Below the pieces are notes generated by a model. It worked only from the letters and a program-made list of their open reading frames with translations, ran no database searches and was not told where the DNA came from. A program made the translations under genes and the position numbers. This document shows positions 21,582 through 31,809 of a stretch of 64,000 nt of DNA, one piece after another. Position 1 is the first letter of the stretch, and every line of letters begins with the position of its first letter. Source of the DNA: Spongilla lacustris (taxonomy: Eukaryota > Porifera > Demospongiae > Spongillida > Spongillidae); NCBI GenBank assembly GCA_949361645.1, contig OX442417.1, positions 17,711,323-17,775,322 on the forward strand, read 5' to 3'.

Positions 21582-21730
21582 CACACACCACACACACACA
21601 CACACACCACACACATACCACACACACACACACACCACACACACACCATATACTCACACACCACACACACACACCACACACCATATACACACACACACAC
21701 ACCACACACACACACACACACACCATACCA
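21582..21730. repeat. CA/CACAC microsatellite
   Basis: Interrupted (CA)n with CACACC and ATACACAC variants directly after the gap; the likely reason the assembly broke. Confidence 0.95.
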
Positions 21731-21736
21731 CAGCAG

Positions 21737-21821
21737 GGAGTTCTTGATGGGGAGGAGCCTGCACTTCCACCCCTGGGGGGCGTGGGGGAGGAGACATCGC
21801 GTTGCGGCTGCCTGCTCAGAG
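21737..21821 (+). pseudogene. Ldh2-like exon in opposite orientation
   Basis: Between an acceptor (CCACAGCAG) and a donor (GTATGC), the + frame reads GVLDGEEPALPPLGG and then VGEETS. This fits the Ldh2 family block that sits between the RKG/IPPGW block and GYKGY. The exit phase (1) fits the entry phase of the GYKGY exon seen at about 37600. That exon and the upstream one are on the minus strand in this window, so this piece is inverted relative to them, either a real rearrangement or a misjoin at the gap. Confidence 0.4.
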
Positions 21822-21829
21822 GTATGCCT

Positions 21830-22112
21830 AGGGAGGGGCGGGGGGAGGGAAGGAGGGGGGAGGAGAGGGGAGGAGGGGGGAGGGGAGGGGAGGGGAGGAG
21901 GGGGGAGGGGAGGGGAGGAGGGGGGAGGGGAAGGGAGGGGAGGAGGGGGAGGAGGGGAGGAGGGGGAGGGGAGGGGAGGGGAGGAGGGGGAGGGAGGGGA
22001 GGAGGGGGGGGGAGGGGAGGAGGGGGAGGGGAGGAGGGGGAGGGGAGGGAAGGAAGGGGGAGGGGAGGAGGGGGGAGGGGAAGGGAGGAGAGGGGGAGGG
22101 GAGGGGAGGAGC
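21830..22112. repeat. G-rich array (GGGGAGGAGGGG)
   Basis: About 280 bp of almost uninterrupted G with single A on +, with many runs of three or more G, so likely able to form quadruplexes. Long ORFs over it are artefacts. Confidence 0.9.
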
Positions 22113-22222
22113 AGATGGCTATCACAAATGTGCTGGGAAGATGGGAGGGCAGCAAATAAAGCACAACAAAGTCCCCGGCCCATGCATGCCACAACAAAGT
22201 CCCCGGCCCGTGCATGGCACAA

Positions 22223-22343
22223 CACGAGTTGTACCAAAGGACTGCTTGCCTGCGAATGCACTCATAGTGGCGTCTTCCGAGACCCGCGTCTCTAACCTTG
22301 CTGCCCTCTGCATCCTGGGCGACACCTGCTTAGGCCTGTCTGG
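22223..22343 (-). other. Possible coding exon, unrecognised
   Basis: Minus strand: an acceptor with a pyrimidine tract (ACGTTCCTTCCAG), then an open frame reading RPKQVSPRMQRAARLETR and continuing to a donor-like GTACAA. The + strand is also open here, so strand and reality are uncertain. No domain is recognised. Confidence 0.25.
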
Positions 22344-22357
22344 AAGGAACGTCACAA

Positions 22358-22672
22358 GTAAACACCCCCAACACCACCCAGGTACGTCACAAGTGAACAC
22401 CCCAACACCACCCAGTTACACCCCCAACACCCCCACCCTCTACCAGATACACCCCAACACCACCCAGGTACACCCCCAACACCACCCAGGTACACCCCCA
22501 ACACCACCCAGGTACACCCCCAACACCACCCAGGTACGTCCCCAACACCACCCAGGTACGTCCCCAACACCACCCAGGTACGTCCCCAACACCACCCAGG
22601 TACACCCCCAACACCACCCAGGTACGTCCCCAACACCACCCAGGTACGCCCCCAACACCACCCAGGTACGCC
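22358..22672 (+). repeat. Minisatellite, ~21-bp unit ACACCACCCAGGTACGTCCC
   Basis: About 14 copies. Each unit contains CCCAG/GTACGT, which looks like an acceptor directly joined to a donor, so splice predictors are likely to misfire here. Confidence 0.9.
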
Positions 22673-22709
22673 CTCCGAATATCTGCTTCACGCAGCTAGC
22701 CCCAGCATG

Positions 22710-23060
22710 CGCGCACGTGGACCACCACACCACCCCTCTCGGCTGGTGGGAGCATGACCCACTCAAGGCAGAGACTTGCAGAAGAAGAGTCACCAATGAT
22801 TGGTAAGCTATACAGGAAGGGGGAGGAGGGGAGGCAGGGGGCAAGGTGGGACCACGAAGCCCAGATATTGGGGTGGGGGGCTGGGCCTACTAATACACTG
22901 ATTTGGACGCATTCTATTGTCACTATTTCTATAAAGCGTTTGCCTGTAAGATGATCATAAGCATGCAGCTATAGCATATGCTAAGGGGGTGGAGGAGGGG
23001 GGGGGGGGGGGGGAATTCAATATCACGTGTAGGGTTCGAGTAGTCTGGGGACTAGTGCTG
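22710..23060. repeat. Two-copy dispersed repeat, copy at 22.7 kb
   Basis: Homologous to about 44820-45110. Shared landmarks are GGACCACCACACCAC/GCACCACCACACCAC, CCTACTAATACAC, GCGTTTGCCTGTAAG or ACGTTTGCCTGTAAG, and GCATGCTAAGGGG. Non-coding; it indicates another duplicated flank in this region. Confidence 0.6.
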
Positions 23061-23287
23061 GTATGTCAGTACAGTTCCCTCCCACAGATGCAGAAACATG
23101 TAACCACTTCCTGTTGTGGCTCACAAAAGGTTGTACAACCACCTTACCAAGAAACTGCTGACATTGTACTACTGACATGGGTCTGGGCACTAGACTAGCC
23201 CCCCCCCTTCATACTAACTTTCCCCGATGCATGGGTCTGGGCACTAGACTAGCCCCTCCCCCTACCTGTGCTGGTATTATCTTGTGT

Positions 23288-23372
23288 TACCCCAGGGCCG
23301 AGTTTGTTTTGGAACAGCTTGCTCATGGCTTTGGCCTGGGCGTCCTCCTCCATCACCTAAGGGAGCACATAC
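23288..23372. other. Ambiguous exon open on both strands
   Basis: On - there is an acceptor (GCTCCCTTAG), then VMEEDAQAKAMSKLFQNKL and a donor GTAACA. On + there is an acceptor (TTACCCCAG), then AEFVLEQLAHGFGLGV and a donor GTACTC. Both look plausible. The minus reading would fit the direction of the exons at 24851-25726, but its phase does not join neatly to them. Unrecognised. Confidence 0.3.
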
Positions 23373-23589
23373 AGAAGGTACTCTATAAAAGCACCAACCA
23401 CCTCATCCTTAGCCACACCCACCTCACCCTTAGCCACACCCACCTCATCCTCCACCTTGCTGTGCATGTATCTTGTGGCCCTCGAGTTCTGGGTAGGCCT
23501 TTTGGGACGGGTTCACAAGAAGGTAATCTAATATTGGGAAGAAAGTGGAACGGTCATGGCAGGAGGTCAATGGGAGTGGCCTAGGTGCA

Positions 23590-24325
23590 CTTGGGGATGT
23601 GTAGGTGAGGGAGGGAACAGGAGGGGTAAGGAGAGGAGAGGTAATGGAGAGGTGGGGGTAAGGAGAGGTGGGGTAAGGAGAGGAGGGGGTAAGGTGAGGT
23701 GGGGGTAATGGAGAGGTGGGGTAAGGAGAGGTGGGGGTAAGGAGAGGTGGGGTAATGGAGAGGTGAGGTAAGGAGAGGTGGGGTAGGGAGAGGTGGGGTA
23801 AGGAGAGGTGGGGTAACGAGAGGTGGGGGTAATGGAGAGGTGGGGTAAGGAGAGGTGGGGTAAGGAGAGGTGGGGTTAGGAGAGGTGGGGTAAGGAGAGG
23901 TGGGGTAAGGAGAGGTGGGGTAAGGAGAGGTGGGGTAAGGAGAGGTGGGGTAAGGAGAGGTGGGGGTAAGGAAAGGTGGGGTAAGGAGAGGTGGGGGTAA
24001 GGAGAGGTGGGGGTAATGGAGAGGTGAGGTAAGGAGAGGTGGGGTAAGGAGAGGTGGGGTAAGGAGAGGTGGGGGTAAGGAGAGGTGGGGGTAATGGAGA
24101 GGTGGGGTAAGGAGAGGTGGGGTAAGGAGAGGTGGGGTAAGGAGAGGTGGGGTAAGGAGAGGTGGGGTAAGGAGAGGTGGGGTAAGGAGAGGTGGGGTAA
24201 GGAGAGGTGGGGTAAGGAGAGGTGGGGTAAGGAGAGGTGGGGGTAAGGAGAGGTGGGGGTAATGGAGAGGTGGGGTAAGGAGAGGTGGGGTAAGGAGAGG
24301 TGGGGGTAATGGAGAGGAGAAGTAC
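23590..24325. repeat. Minisatellite, 16-17-bp unit GTAAGGAGAGGTGGGG
   Basis: About 43 copies, with periodic variants GTAATGGAGAGGTGGG. Long ORFs on the minus strand (SPYPTSPYPT type) are artefacts of the repeat. It lies in an inferred intron of the minus-strand gene to its right. Confidence 0.95.
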
Positions 24326-24362
24326 AACTGAATCTAACCCCTGACCTTGGGCCTCACATGCA

Positions 24363-24850
24363 CCAAACACATCCCCACCCCCACACTCACACCCCCTCAC
24401 ACCCCCACCCCCACATACCAGCACTCACACCCCCACCCCCACATACCAGCACACCCACATACACCAGCACTCACACCCCCACCCCCACATACCAGCACTC
24501 ACACCCCACCCCCACATACCAGCACTCACACCCCCACCCCCACATACCAGCACTCACACCCCCACATACCAGCACTCACACCCCCACATACCAGCACTCA
24601 CACCCCACCCCCACATACCAGCACTCACACCCCACCCCCACATACCAGCACTTACACCCCCACATACCAGCACTCACACCCCCACATACCAGCACCCCCA
24701 CCCCCACATACCAGCACCTACACCCCCACACCCACATACCAGCACTCACACCCCCACCCCCACATACCAGCACCCCCACCCCCACCCCCACATACCAGCA
24801 CTCACACCCCCACCCCCACATACCAGCACTCACACCCCACCCCCACATAC
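24363..24850. repeat. CA/CCCCCAC-rich minisatellite
   Basis: Irregular array of ACCCCCACATACCAGCACTC. It runs into the donor of the exon at 24851-25091. Confidence 0.9.
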
Positions 24851-25726
24851 CAGTGCCAAGTCTTTCAATCTTGCCATCAAGTACGGCAAACAGAGCTTCA
24901 CATGGGCATTCATTAGAGTCAAACAGGCTGTCCTCCTTAGACTTAAGGAACAGGCCAGGGTTCACTACTCCCAGCAGGCCTATCTTGGTGGCCACATCGT
25001 GGTGCTCCAGGACATCATTGGCTGTGATGGAGGTGGGCACAGCTAAGCACTCAAAGGAGGTGTCCTTCTTGTTGAAGAACACCACGAGGACCTGTGCAGT
25101 GGTGGGTGGTGAGAGATGGTGGTGTGAACACCAACAGCAAATGCTCCCTCCCCCTCATTTAATATCAATACACAATCACACCCTTACCTACTCACAATCA
25201 CACACCCATCTACTCAAAACTGCACCCCACCTAGTCATAACCACACCCCCACCTAGTCACAGCCACACCTCCACCTAGTCACAACCTGTGCCCACACCCA
25301 TACATGACCACACCCACCCTTTTGGAAGGGTTGAATACAAAGAAGCGATGACCCTTGAGTGCCAGCAGAGCTGGGATGTCCGTGGAGCTTAGTACTGATT
25401 CTGTGGGGTTGGGGGGGGGGGGGGGGGGGTGAGAGAGAGTGTGTGTGTGAGAGAGTGTGTGTGTGTGTGAGAGAGTGTGTGTGTATGTGTGAGAGAGGTA
25501 AGAAAGACAGAGAGGGGGGAAGGAGGATGGCGATCAGAGAACGTCATGTGACAGTCACATGACCCTGGAGTGCCTACCTTGCCCCTGGGTGTCCACAGCC
25601 CACATGAGATCACCTGAGCTGCTCAGCCTGTCTGACACCTTCTCCAGCACAGAGGTCACAGTGTCAGTGAGGGTGACCTTTAGAGCCAGCTTTATGCCAC
25701 TGTCAAAGTACAGGGTTATTGAGTGC
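24851..25726 (-). CDS. Partial gene: tandem ubiquitin/RA-like domains, 3 exons
   Basis: Minus-strand exons 25578-25726, 25318-25400 and 24851-25091 have proper GT-AG borders and join in frame (phases 1 and 0). The first two together encode a beta-grasp-like pattern (HSITLYFDSGIKLALKV, then TVTSVLEKVSDRL, then GHRFFVFNP). The third starts VLVVFFNKKDTSFECL and continues ITANDVLEHHDVATKIGLL, then GLFLKSKEDSLF, resembling a Ras-association or other ubiquitin-like fold. I cannot name the protein. Both ends are missing: upstream exons are not visible beyond 25726, and downstream ones would lie in or past the minisatellites. It could be a scaffold or GTPase-effector protein; that is inference from fold only. 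Confidence 0.5.
25407..25500. repeat. G homopolymer and GT/GA microsatellite
   Basis: A long G run interrupted once by TT, then alternating GTGTGT and GAGAGA, in the intron between two exons of the minus-strand gene. Confidence 0.9.
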
Positions 25727-25755
25727 CTGGTAACCATGGAGAGAAAAGACGAATT

Positions 25756-25811
25756 ATTTTAGAATAAATCTTAACATGTTAAATAACTGTTATTAAGATT
25801 TATTCTAAAAT
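25756..25811. repeat. Perfect 19-bp-stem inverted repeat
   Basis: ATTTTAGAATAAATCTTAA and its exact complement lie 18 bp apart. It would form a strong hairpin and is possibly the remains of a small MITE. Confidence 0.85.
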
Positions 25812-25946
25812 GGGGGTGGGGGTGCTACAACTTATATGGTAACCATTGTTAACACAAGCTTGTACCTACCTCCTCCCACTTCCTCCCCCTCCTTCACTGA
25901 CCCTTCACCCTCATAACCCCTCCTCCCTCCGGGGACTCCCTCACAG

Positions 25947-26415
25947 GACACTGATCTGGCTCTGTCAGTGGCACAAAAGGCTCTGGACAATAGGAGGTCT
26001 GTTCTCAATGACCAGTGGAACGTAGCAGGCCTCATTGGGGGTTACCACACCCCAGCAGAAGGGGGAGTCGCCTTCCCTACATGACCAGTCACTATGGCTT
26101 CTACATGACATCATGGCACATTGTGTTGCCCTGTCGGGTCAGCTAGCAAACATGACGCTGGGGTCACTGACCTTTGCACCCAAGCTGCCCCCTCCTTTTG
26201 TGCTACCTGTGATGCTGCCTGGAGTGTGGGGATATGGGGAGGGGGAGGAGTTCTCCCCTAAGCACCCCATAGGTGGCTACATCCAGTACACTGTTGGTCT
26301 TAACTTTGGCTCCATCACACTTCAGTCTCTTAGCATTGGTGGGTGTGGTCTTCCCATCCATGGCTCTCTATCTCTGAGGGCTGAAGAGGTGGTGAGATGG
26401 GACTGCAGCCTGTGA
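25947..26415 (+). pseudogene. Glycosidase-like (DUF608/GH116-type) C-terminal fragment
   Basis: After an acceptor (CCCTCACAG) the + strand encodes LALSVAQKALDN and WNVAGLIGGYHTPAEGGVAF in one frame. It continues in a second with SHYGFYMTSW, and in a third with ALSGQLANMTLGSLTFAPK, LPPPFVLPVMLPG and a C-terminal beta-rich part ending at TGA 26413-26415. Two frameshifts are needed to read it through, so it is a pseudogene unless the assembly is wrong. Family assignment rests on motif memory for DUF608/GH116-like proteins and is tentative. No upstream exons are seen. Confidence 0.4.
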
Positions 26416-26619
26416 TGGTCCTCTGATGTCATGAGAAGCTGTTATGACACTGATGTGTGTACACTGTACTGTGTGTGTACCATGTAGGCTTTGATATGTA
26501 CACTGTGCTGTGTGGGTACCATGTAGGGGTTTCTGGGTAGATCAAAAGTGGTATTTCTCAGCATTGATTAGTGTCTAATCAGTGGGCAGACAGAAGGGAA
26601 ATACTAAATTTAGTTTTAT

Positions 26620-26704
26620 AAAGAAGGCAGTTAGCTGCTGCCTGATACACTACTCCATCATGTGGCGGTTGGTGATCATCTCAATGGAGCCTACATCAAC
26701 CCCT
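26620..26704 (+). repeat. Inverted-repeat partner of 32107-32194
   Basis: AAGAAGGCAGTTAGCTGCTG, TGATACAC, CATCATGTGG and TGGTGATCATCTCAATG read as the reverse complement of 32107-32194. The pair brackets about 5.4 kb holding the (CCCT)n element and the beta-helix gene. Confidence 0.7.
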
Positions 26705-26819
26705 GTGGTGATGTACACTCACTGCTAACCTCATCACATGACCTGGGTGTGGTCTGAGCCATTGTTAAAGAAATGAGGGTGTGTCAAGGAAGCTTGTGCA
26801 ATAATGTGTCAATACAACT

Positions 26820-26915
26820 GAGAGGGAACATGGTGATGCCCCTCCCCCAGTTGGAACATGGTGATGCCCCTCCCCCAGTGAGAACATGGTGATGCCACTC
26901 CCCCAGTGGGAACAT
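26820..26915 (+). repeat. Short tandem repeat GAACATGGTGATGCCCCTCC
   Basis: Four imperfect copies of about 28 bp. Confidence 0.8.
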
Positions 26916-26922
26916 GGTAGTA

Positions 26923-27283
26923 TGATGGGCAGCCAAGCCAATATAAATTTTGTCCTAGGGAGGGGAGGAAGGGCAGAGCTGCTCCCTCCCTCCCTCCCTC
27001 CCTCCCTCCCTCCCTCCCTCCCTCCCTCCCTCCCTCCCTCCCTCCCTCCCTCCCTCCCTCCCTCCCTCCCTCCCTCCCTCCCTCCCTCCCTCCCTCCCTC
27101 CCTCCCTCCCTCCCTCCCTCCCTCCCTCCCTCCCTCCCTCCCTCCCTCCCTCCCTCCCTCCCTCCCTCCCTCCCTCCCTCCCTCCCTCCCTCCCTCCCTC
27201 CCTCCCTCCCTCCCTCCCTCCCTCCCTCCCTCCCTCCCTCCCTCCCAACCTCAATATTTATATTGGCTTGGCTGCCCACCATC
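26923..27283. mobile_element. Inverted-repeat-bounded element filled with (CCCT)66
   Basis: ATGGGCAGCCAAGCCAATAT at 26924 is mirrored at 27256-27283 (ATTTATATTGGCTTGGCTGC). Between them, 26983-27246 is a pure TCCC/CCCT tetranucleotide array of 264 bp. Looks like a MITE whose interior became a microsatellite. The + strand is C/T only, and the - strand (GGGA)n may form quadruplexes. Confidence 0.7.
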
Positions 27284-27764
27284 TAAACTGATTATCCACC
27301 CACATTAATTAGCTACAGCTGCCCCCCTCATTCCTTAGAAGTCAGAACTGCCACAGATGTTCCAAGGAAGAGGAACATACCAGAAGGATTAAAACAGAAC
27401 TGCTGCATCAGGTACATAGGCCCTCTCCTGTCCCTCCTCCTCCTGCTCCTATTTCCAAGCCCCATCAGATGGAAGCGGTGGACCATACTGCAGACACAAG
27501 GGAATGCTTTGAGCAACCAACTGCCCTTGAGACCTGGACACTGCACTTGTGACAAATATGACTGGACCAGAAGTGGTCATGTTGTACTACATGATGGTAA
27601 GGATAGGGCAAGATGTCATGGAGGAATGTATGTTTTTCTATCCTCCACCATTATGTAGTACAAAATTCCATGTTAGCAAAAGATCAAATTGGAAAAAAAA
27701 AACAATTTGGCACTACAAATGAAATCAAAGCAAGCATTTAATTACACTCCACATGGCATGTTCT

Positions 27765-30700
27765 TTAATCGTCACACAGTGGTTCCCTCAGACCATAGTT
27801 GACTGCCACAGTGGTGGTGCTGACAGTATTGGTGGTGGGGTGATCCAGCTCTATAGGAACCATTAATTCATATTTTTTCCTTTCAAATAATCCATTTATC
27901 TTCTCTCTTGCTCTGTCATACATCTTGCAAGCCTTGAGGATGACCACAATGAGATGGTACAAGACAGTCACCATCAACACCACTACATAGAGACCCACCA
28001 AAACACCAACAGATACTACAGTCATCTGTGCTTGGTCTGAACTCTGGTCTAGAATGTAAGACATTGACAGAGCTAGTACAATGTAGTTGATGAGATAAAA
28101 CAGGTCAAGACAATTGTAGAAATGGTTGCAGAAGATAGTGCACTTATCTGTCTGTTGATGTGACTGTCCAAATGGCTCTATTTTTGCTTGTGTTAAGGCA
28201 AACAAGATCACCATAGTAGCCTGGATAGACAGAAGCAGAGATGGCTTGTCAGAACTGTACACTGGATTTAAACTGTACATCACAACCAGAAGCCAAAGCC
28301 TTGCTCCGAGCCACCATCGCCACTCCCCCTTATAGGGGGCATAGTGGGCATCAGTCATTGGTTTGATCTGATTGGCCTTCTTGTGGAGATAGTTGAACAG
28401 TCTGTTGTGTTCACTGTAGCAATCAATGATTGGAATGAAAGTGAGGGCAAAGGTGTAGGGGAGGAGGAACAGGGTACATGTCACCATGGCAAAGACAAAC
28501 AAAACAGTGTGCTTCCCATGAAGGTACTTCACATTTCCATCATAGAACCAGACATACATGTCACCAGTGGGAAGGTGGACTGTGGAATATGTGAGAACAT
28601 CAATGACAGTTCTCAACAATTTGGAATATGACAAGTAGATAAGAGTAGATAGGACACCAACTGCTCTTTCTCCTATTATGATGGGAAATCTATACCAACA
28701 GAAACCAGTAGAGGAGGTTGGAGATCTCTGAAGACAGTAGTGGCAGGGCACAATGACTGTCATGGTGAGGATGAGGAGGTAGGCTGGGAACACAAACTGA
28801 AGGCCAGCCTTGTCAGCATCATCCATACCATCATAGAAACACAGAGGGAGCCCAAGGTCAAGGTTCACAAAAGACACAATCACCTTCATACGGTTTAAAA
28901 TGGATTGGCTGAAGAATATTGAATGATTGACTTGAATAATGTTGGCATAGAAGATGAGCCCATAGAGTGTGCCTTGTGTTACAGTGAGGTTGAGGAAGAA
29001 CAGTGCTGCCACCAGTAAGACACCCAGCACTGCAAACAGCACAAGTGTGATCAGCCACATATCTGTGCACACCTGGCACTTGGAAGAACCAAAGATCACA
29101 CTATGGTTACTATGGCAATGACCACAAAGAATGCCAGTACGCCTACCATTGCACAAGTCCCCAGACCTACTTAGAGACAGCCTATTTATGGCAGTATTGC
29201 AGTAGTCCAAAGGACAGGTTGAAGCCAGTGCTGGAAGAGTGTTATTGTATACGCCAATCCAGTTATTTTTATCATTTCTAGTCACAGTACCATCTGATGT
29301 ATCACAGACCACTCCACGTGATGTGAAGAACAGTGAACAGTCACACTTTATCACACCAGTAGAGAAATCTGACATCAGTATGAACCCTGGCTCACATGGT
29401 AACAGCTCTACCTCAATGACAGCTGGTGAGTTAATAGGATCATTGAACAGAAGCAGTTTAGCTGAAGCCATTTCCGGTCCATAGATTTGGTACTCTATCG
29501 TACCACATACTGTTCGTATCCACTGAGCCTCCTGCCGTGGTCCAAGTGTTATGTTTTGAGAGGTAATACTGCTGGTATCAATTTGTGTATAAACCACACT
29601 GGGTGATAGGGTGTTTCCAGCACCCACTGAGGTAACATTAAGTCTCACAGTCCCACCAGGATATGTGGTAACCTTTCCTTGATACTGACTTGGGACATTG
29701 CACAACTTAGGGTCACTGCAGCCACACAAGTGCACATCTGTTGGAGAGGTGACTATCTGGAGGTCACAGCTGTCTCCTGGGGATGATGTAATGGTGAAAA
29801 AACTGGTCAAGTTAGGACCATTGTTGCATTCAAAACGATAATCATTGTAAAAGCAATTATTATTACAGTTATAAATGGGTGTGGCATATACAGCATGACC
29901 ACTTTGTATTGCATGGTTATTGATAAAGGTGATGGAGAATGTTTTGGCATCAGGAAAGTGTACTGGGTCATTATATATGAAGGCTATGATGCATGTGGAA
30001 CCTCCCTTAGCCTGGTTCTTTTCCCCGTCATTGTAGATAGCACCACCTGATACAGTTGCTACATTTCTGGAAAATTCCACTGCGCAACCCTCATAGAAGT
30101 ACAGTGGGACTTTGTTAGACAGACTTATGGCCCCTCCATTCACTCCTCTGTTCTCTGTGAATGCTATGTTACCATGCAGCAGCAGGTAACCATTTTGTCC
30201 TTGAATGGCCCCATGGCCAGAGTTAGATGAGAACTGACTCCCTGTTGGGGTGTTTCCAAAGATGTTCACCTTCACTCCATCAAAGTAAATGGCCCCTCCC
30301 CCAGAGCAGTGGTTATCTTTAATAACCACATCCTGGAGAAGGAGGTGGCCTAGTGGCTCACCTTTGGAATTAGTGCGATCTTTGGCATAGACTGCTGCTC
30401 CACTGACTGCACTGCTGTTAGTAAATGTTGAGTTATAAATGATTATTGCATTAGCTCCTCCATTGCATGTTGATCCATTAAAGATAATGGATCCATCCAA
30501 TGCCACAGCACCACCATAACTAGCACTATTGTATTGAAATGTGCAGTAATTATATGTGATGCTAACACTGCCTGTTGGTCCCCACAACCCCACAGCACCA
30601 CCACCACCACGAGTAGCACTGTTGTCCTGAAATGTGCAGTATGTGATGCTAACATTGCCTGTTGATTCATACAAGCTCACAGCACCACCATCAGCAGCAC

Positions 30701-31421
30701 TGTTGTTCTGAAATGTGCAGTATGTGATGCTAACATCGTCTATTGGTCTCGACAACCCCACAGCACCACCACCACCACGAGTAGCACTGTTGTCCTGAAA
30801 TGTGCAGTATGTGATGCTAACATTGCCTGTTGATTCAAACAACCACACAGCACCACCATCATAAGCAGCGCTGTTGTTCTGAAATGTGCAGTATGTGATG
30901 CTAACATTGCCTGGTGATCCACCCAACCACACAGCACCACCAACAGCAGCACTGTTGTTCTGAAATGTGCAGTGTGTGATGCTAACATTGCCTGTTGATC
31001 CATACAACCTCACAGCACTACCATCAAGAGCGTCCTGAAATGTGCAGTTAGTCAGAACAGTATTTTCGATCGATGCCAGTTCTATAAGACAGCTAATGAA
31101 TGTCATTCTCTCCAAAGACAACTTTTGTACTGAATTGAATCGTAACACTCTCCCTTCTCCCTCACAACGAACTGTGGTGTTTGAAGACCCCGTTATCGTA
31201 ATGTTGCCTTCATTGGAAATGTTGCAGGGCGGTTCTGAAGATATGCGATGCTCTCCATCGTCCAACACAACAGTCGTATTGGACTTGAGCGGTCCGCTGC
31301 AAAGGTAGTCCTGTAGACCATAGCCAGGTGGAATGGTATCGGTGAGGCTGACCTCATCGGACATTACAACCACGTAGCTCCCAAGAACGGATAAAACAAT
31401 TACCATCTGAATCATCATCAC
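27765..31421 (-). CDS. Secreted-face beta-helix / multi-pass membrane protein, single exon
   Basis: An uninterrupted frame of 1218 codons from ATG 31421 to TAA 27765. A hydrophobic N-terminus (VIVLSVLGSYVVVM) is a likely signal peptide. Residues of about 100-470 carry repeats with NVSITYCTFQNNSA and GGAVWL, as in right-handed beta-helix (pectin-lyase-like or Pmp-like) proteins. A cysteine-rich part follows (about 560-760, CDLQ, CGCSDPKLC, GILCGHCHSN). From about 770 to 1170 there are seven to nine hydrophobic segments (e.g. LITLVLFAVLGVLLVAALFF). The tail is cytoplasm-like. Large families of such proteins exist in sponges and other invertebrates; the ligand is unknown. Start choice: three Met in a row at the only in-frame start before the signal peptide. 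No introns, unlike its neighbours. Confidence 0.85.
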   Translation of the reverse strand: MMMIQMVIVLSVLGSYVVVMSDEVSLTDTIPPGYGLQDYLCSGPLKSNTTVVLDDGEHRISSEPPCNISNEGNITITGSSNTTVRCEGEGRVLRFNSVQKLSLERMTFISCLIELASIENTVLTNCTFQDALDGSAVRLYGSTGNVSITHCTFQNNSAAVGGAVWLGGSPGNVSITYCTFQNNSAAYDGGAVWLFESTGNVSITYCTFQDNSATRGGGGAVGLSRPIDDVSITYCTFQNNSAADGGAVSLYESTGNVSITYCTFQDNSATRGGGGAVGLWGPTGSVSITYNYCTFQYNSASYGGAVALDGSIIFNGSTCNGGANAIIIYNSTFTNSSAVSGAAVYAKDRTNSKGEPLGHLLLQDVVIKDNHCSGGGAIYFDGVKVNIFGNTPTGSQFSSNSGHGAIQGQNGYLLLHGNIAFTENRGVNGGAISLSNKVPLYFYEGCAVEFSRNVATVSGGAIYNDGEKNQAKGGSTCIIAFIYNDPVHFPDAKTFSITFINNHAIQSGHAVYATPIYNCNNNCFYNDYRFECNNGPNLTSFFTITSSPGDSCDLQIVTSPTDVHLCGCSDPKLCNVPSQYQGKVTTYPGGTVRLNVTSVGAGNTLSPSVVYTQIDTSSITSQNITLGPRQEAQWIRTVCGTIEYQIYGPEMASAKLLLFNDPINSPAVIEVELLPCEPGFILMSDFSTGVIKCDCSLFFTSRGVVCDTSDGTVTRNDKNNWIGVYNNTLPALASTCPLDYCNTAINRLSLSRSGDLCNGRRTGILCGHCHSNHSVIFGSSKCQVCTDMWLITLVLFAVLGVLLVAALFFLNLTVTQGTLYGLIFYANIIQVNHSIFFSQSILNRMKVIVSFVNLDLGLPLCFYDGMDDADKAGLQFVFPAYLLILTMTVIVPCHYCLQRSPTSSTGFCWYRFPIIIGERAVGVLSTLIYLSYSKLLRTVIDVLTYSTVHLPTGDMYVWFYDGNVKYLHGKHTVLFVFAMVTCTLFLLPYTFALTFIPIIDCYSEHNRLFNYLHKKANQIKPMTDAHYAPYKGEWRWWLGARLWLLVVMYSLNPVYSSDKPSLLLSIQATMVILFALTQAKIEPFGQSHQQTDKCTIFCNHFYNCLDLFYLINYIVLALSMSYILDQSSDQAQMTVVSVGVLVGLYVVVLMVTVLYHLIVVILKACKMYDRAREKINGLFERKKYELMVPIELDHPTTNTVSTTTVAVNYGLREPLCDD

Positions 31422-31494
31422 TTCGGCTCTATAGATTAGAATGCTGCATGCGGTTTTGCATAGAGTAGCGTGGAGTCACCTAATTATGCCAAAT

Positions 31495-31777
31495 GAGAAT
31501 GTCTTTTCTCACAATAACGAACGATATTAAAATTCTTGCTACCGCGTTGTTACAAACTAAAGGCAGGCAACAGCCAGAACTTGATGCTTTTCTACTACAG
31601 TTACCGCGTGACGTCTACACTATGATAAAAATGTTGGAATTTCCGGGTAAATCGTCAGCGAACTATAGGTTTTCACTCATATTTATTTGAACATATGGCC
31701 AGCCCTGAGCTTGTAGAACGTCCTTATATAAATAACTATGAGTATATTCGTTCGTTATTGTGAGAAAAGATTTTCTC
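31495..31777. mobile_element. MITE with 30-bp terminal inverted repeats
   Basis: GAGAATGTCTTTTCTCACAA at 31495 and its mirror ending 31777 (TTGTGAGAAAAGATTTTCTC) match over 30 bp with two mismatches. Interior of about 220 bp without a domain; the 65-codon ORF inside is not supported. It lies about 75 bp upstream of the beta-helix gene start. Confidence 0.8.
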
Positions 31778-31809
31778 GTTTAAAAGCATAATTAGTTGAT
31801 TCACATACA

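Noticed and set aside
21343..22295. Long ORFs spanning the N gap
   Set aside because: They run through undetermined bases, CA repeats and a G-rich array; pure artefacts.
23581..25278. Ser-Pro-Tyr-Thr and His-Thr-Pro-rich ORFs
   Set aside because: Products of minisatellites with stop-free units.
26809..27308. (REGG)n / (PPSL)n ORFs
   Set aside because: Translation of a (CCCT)n microsatellite.
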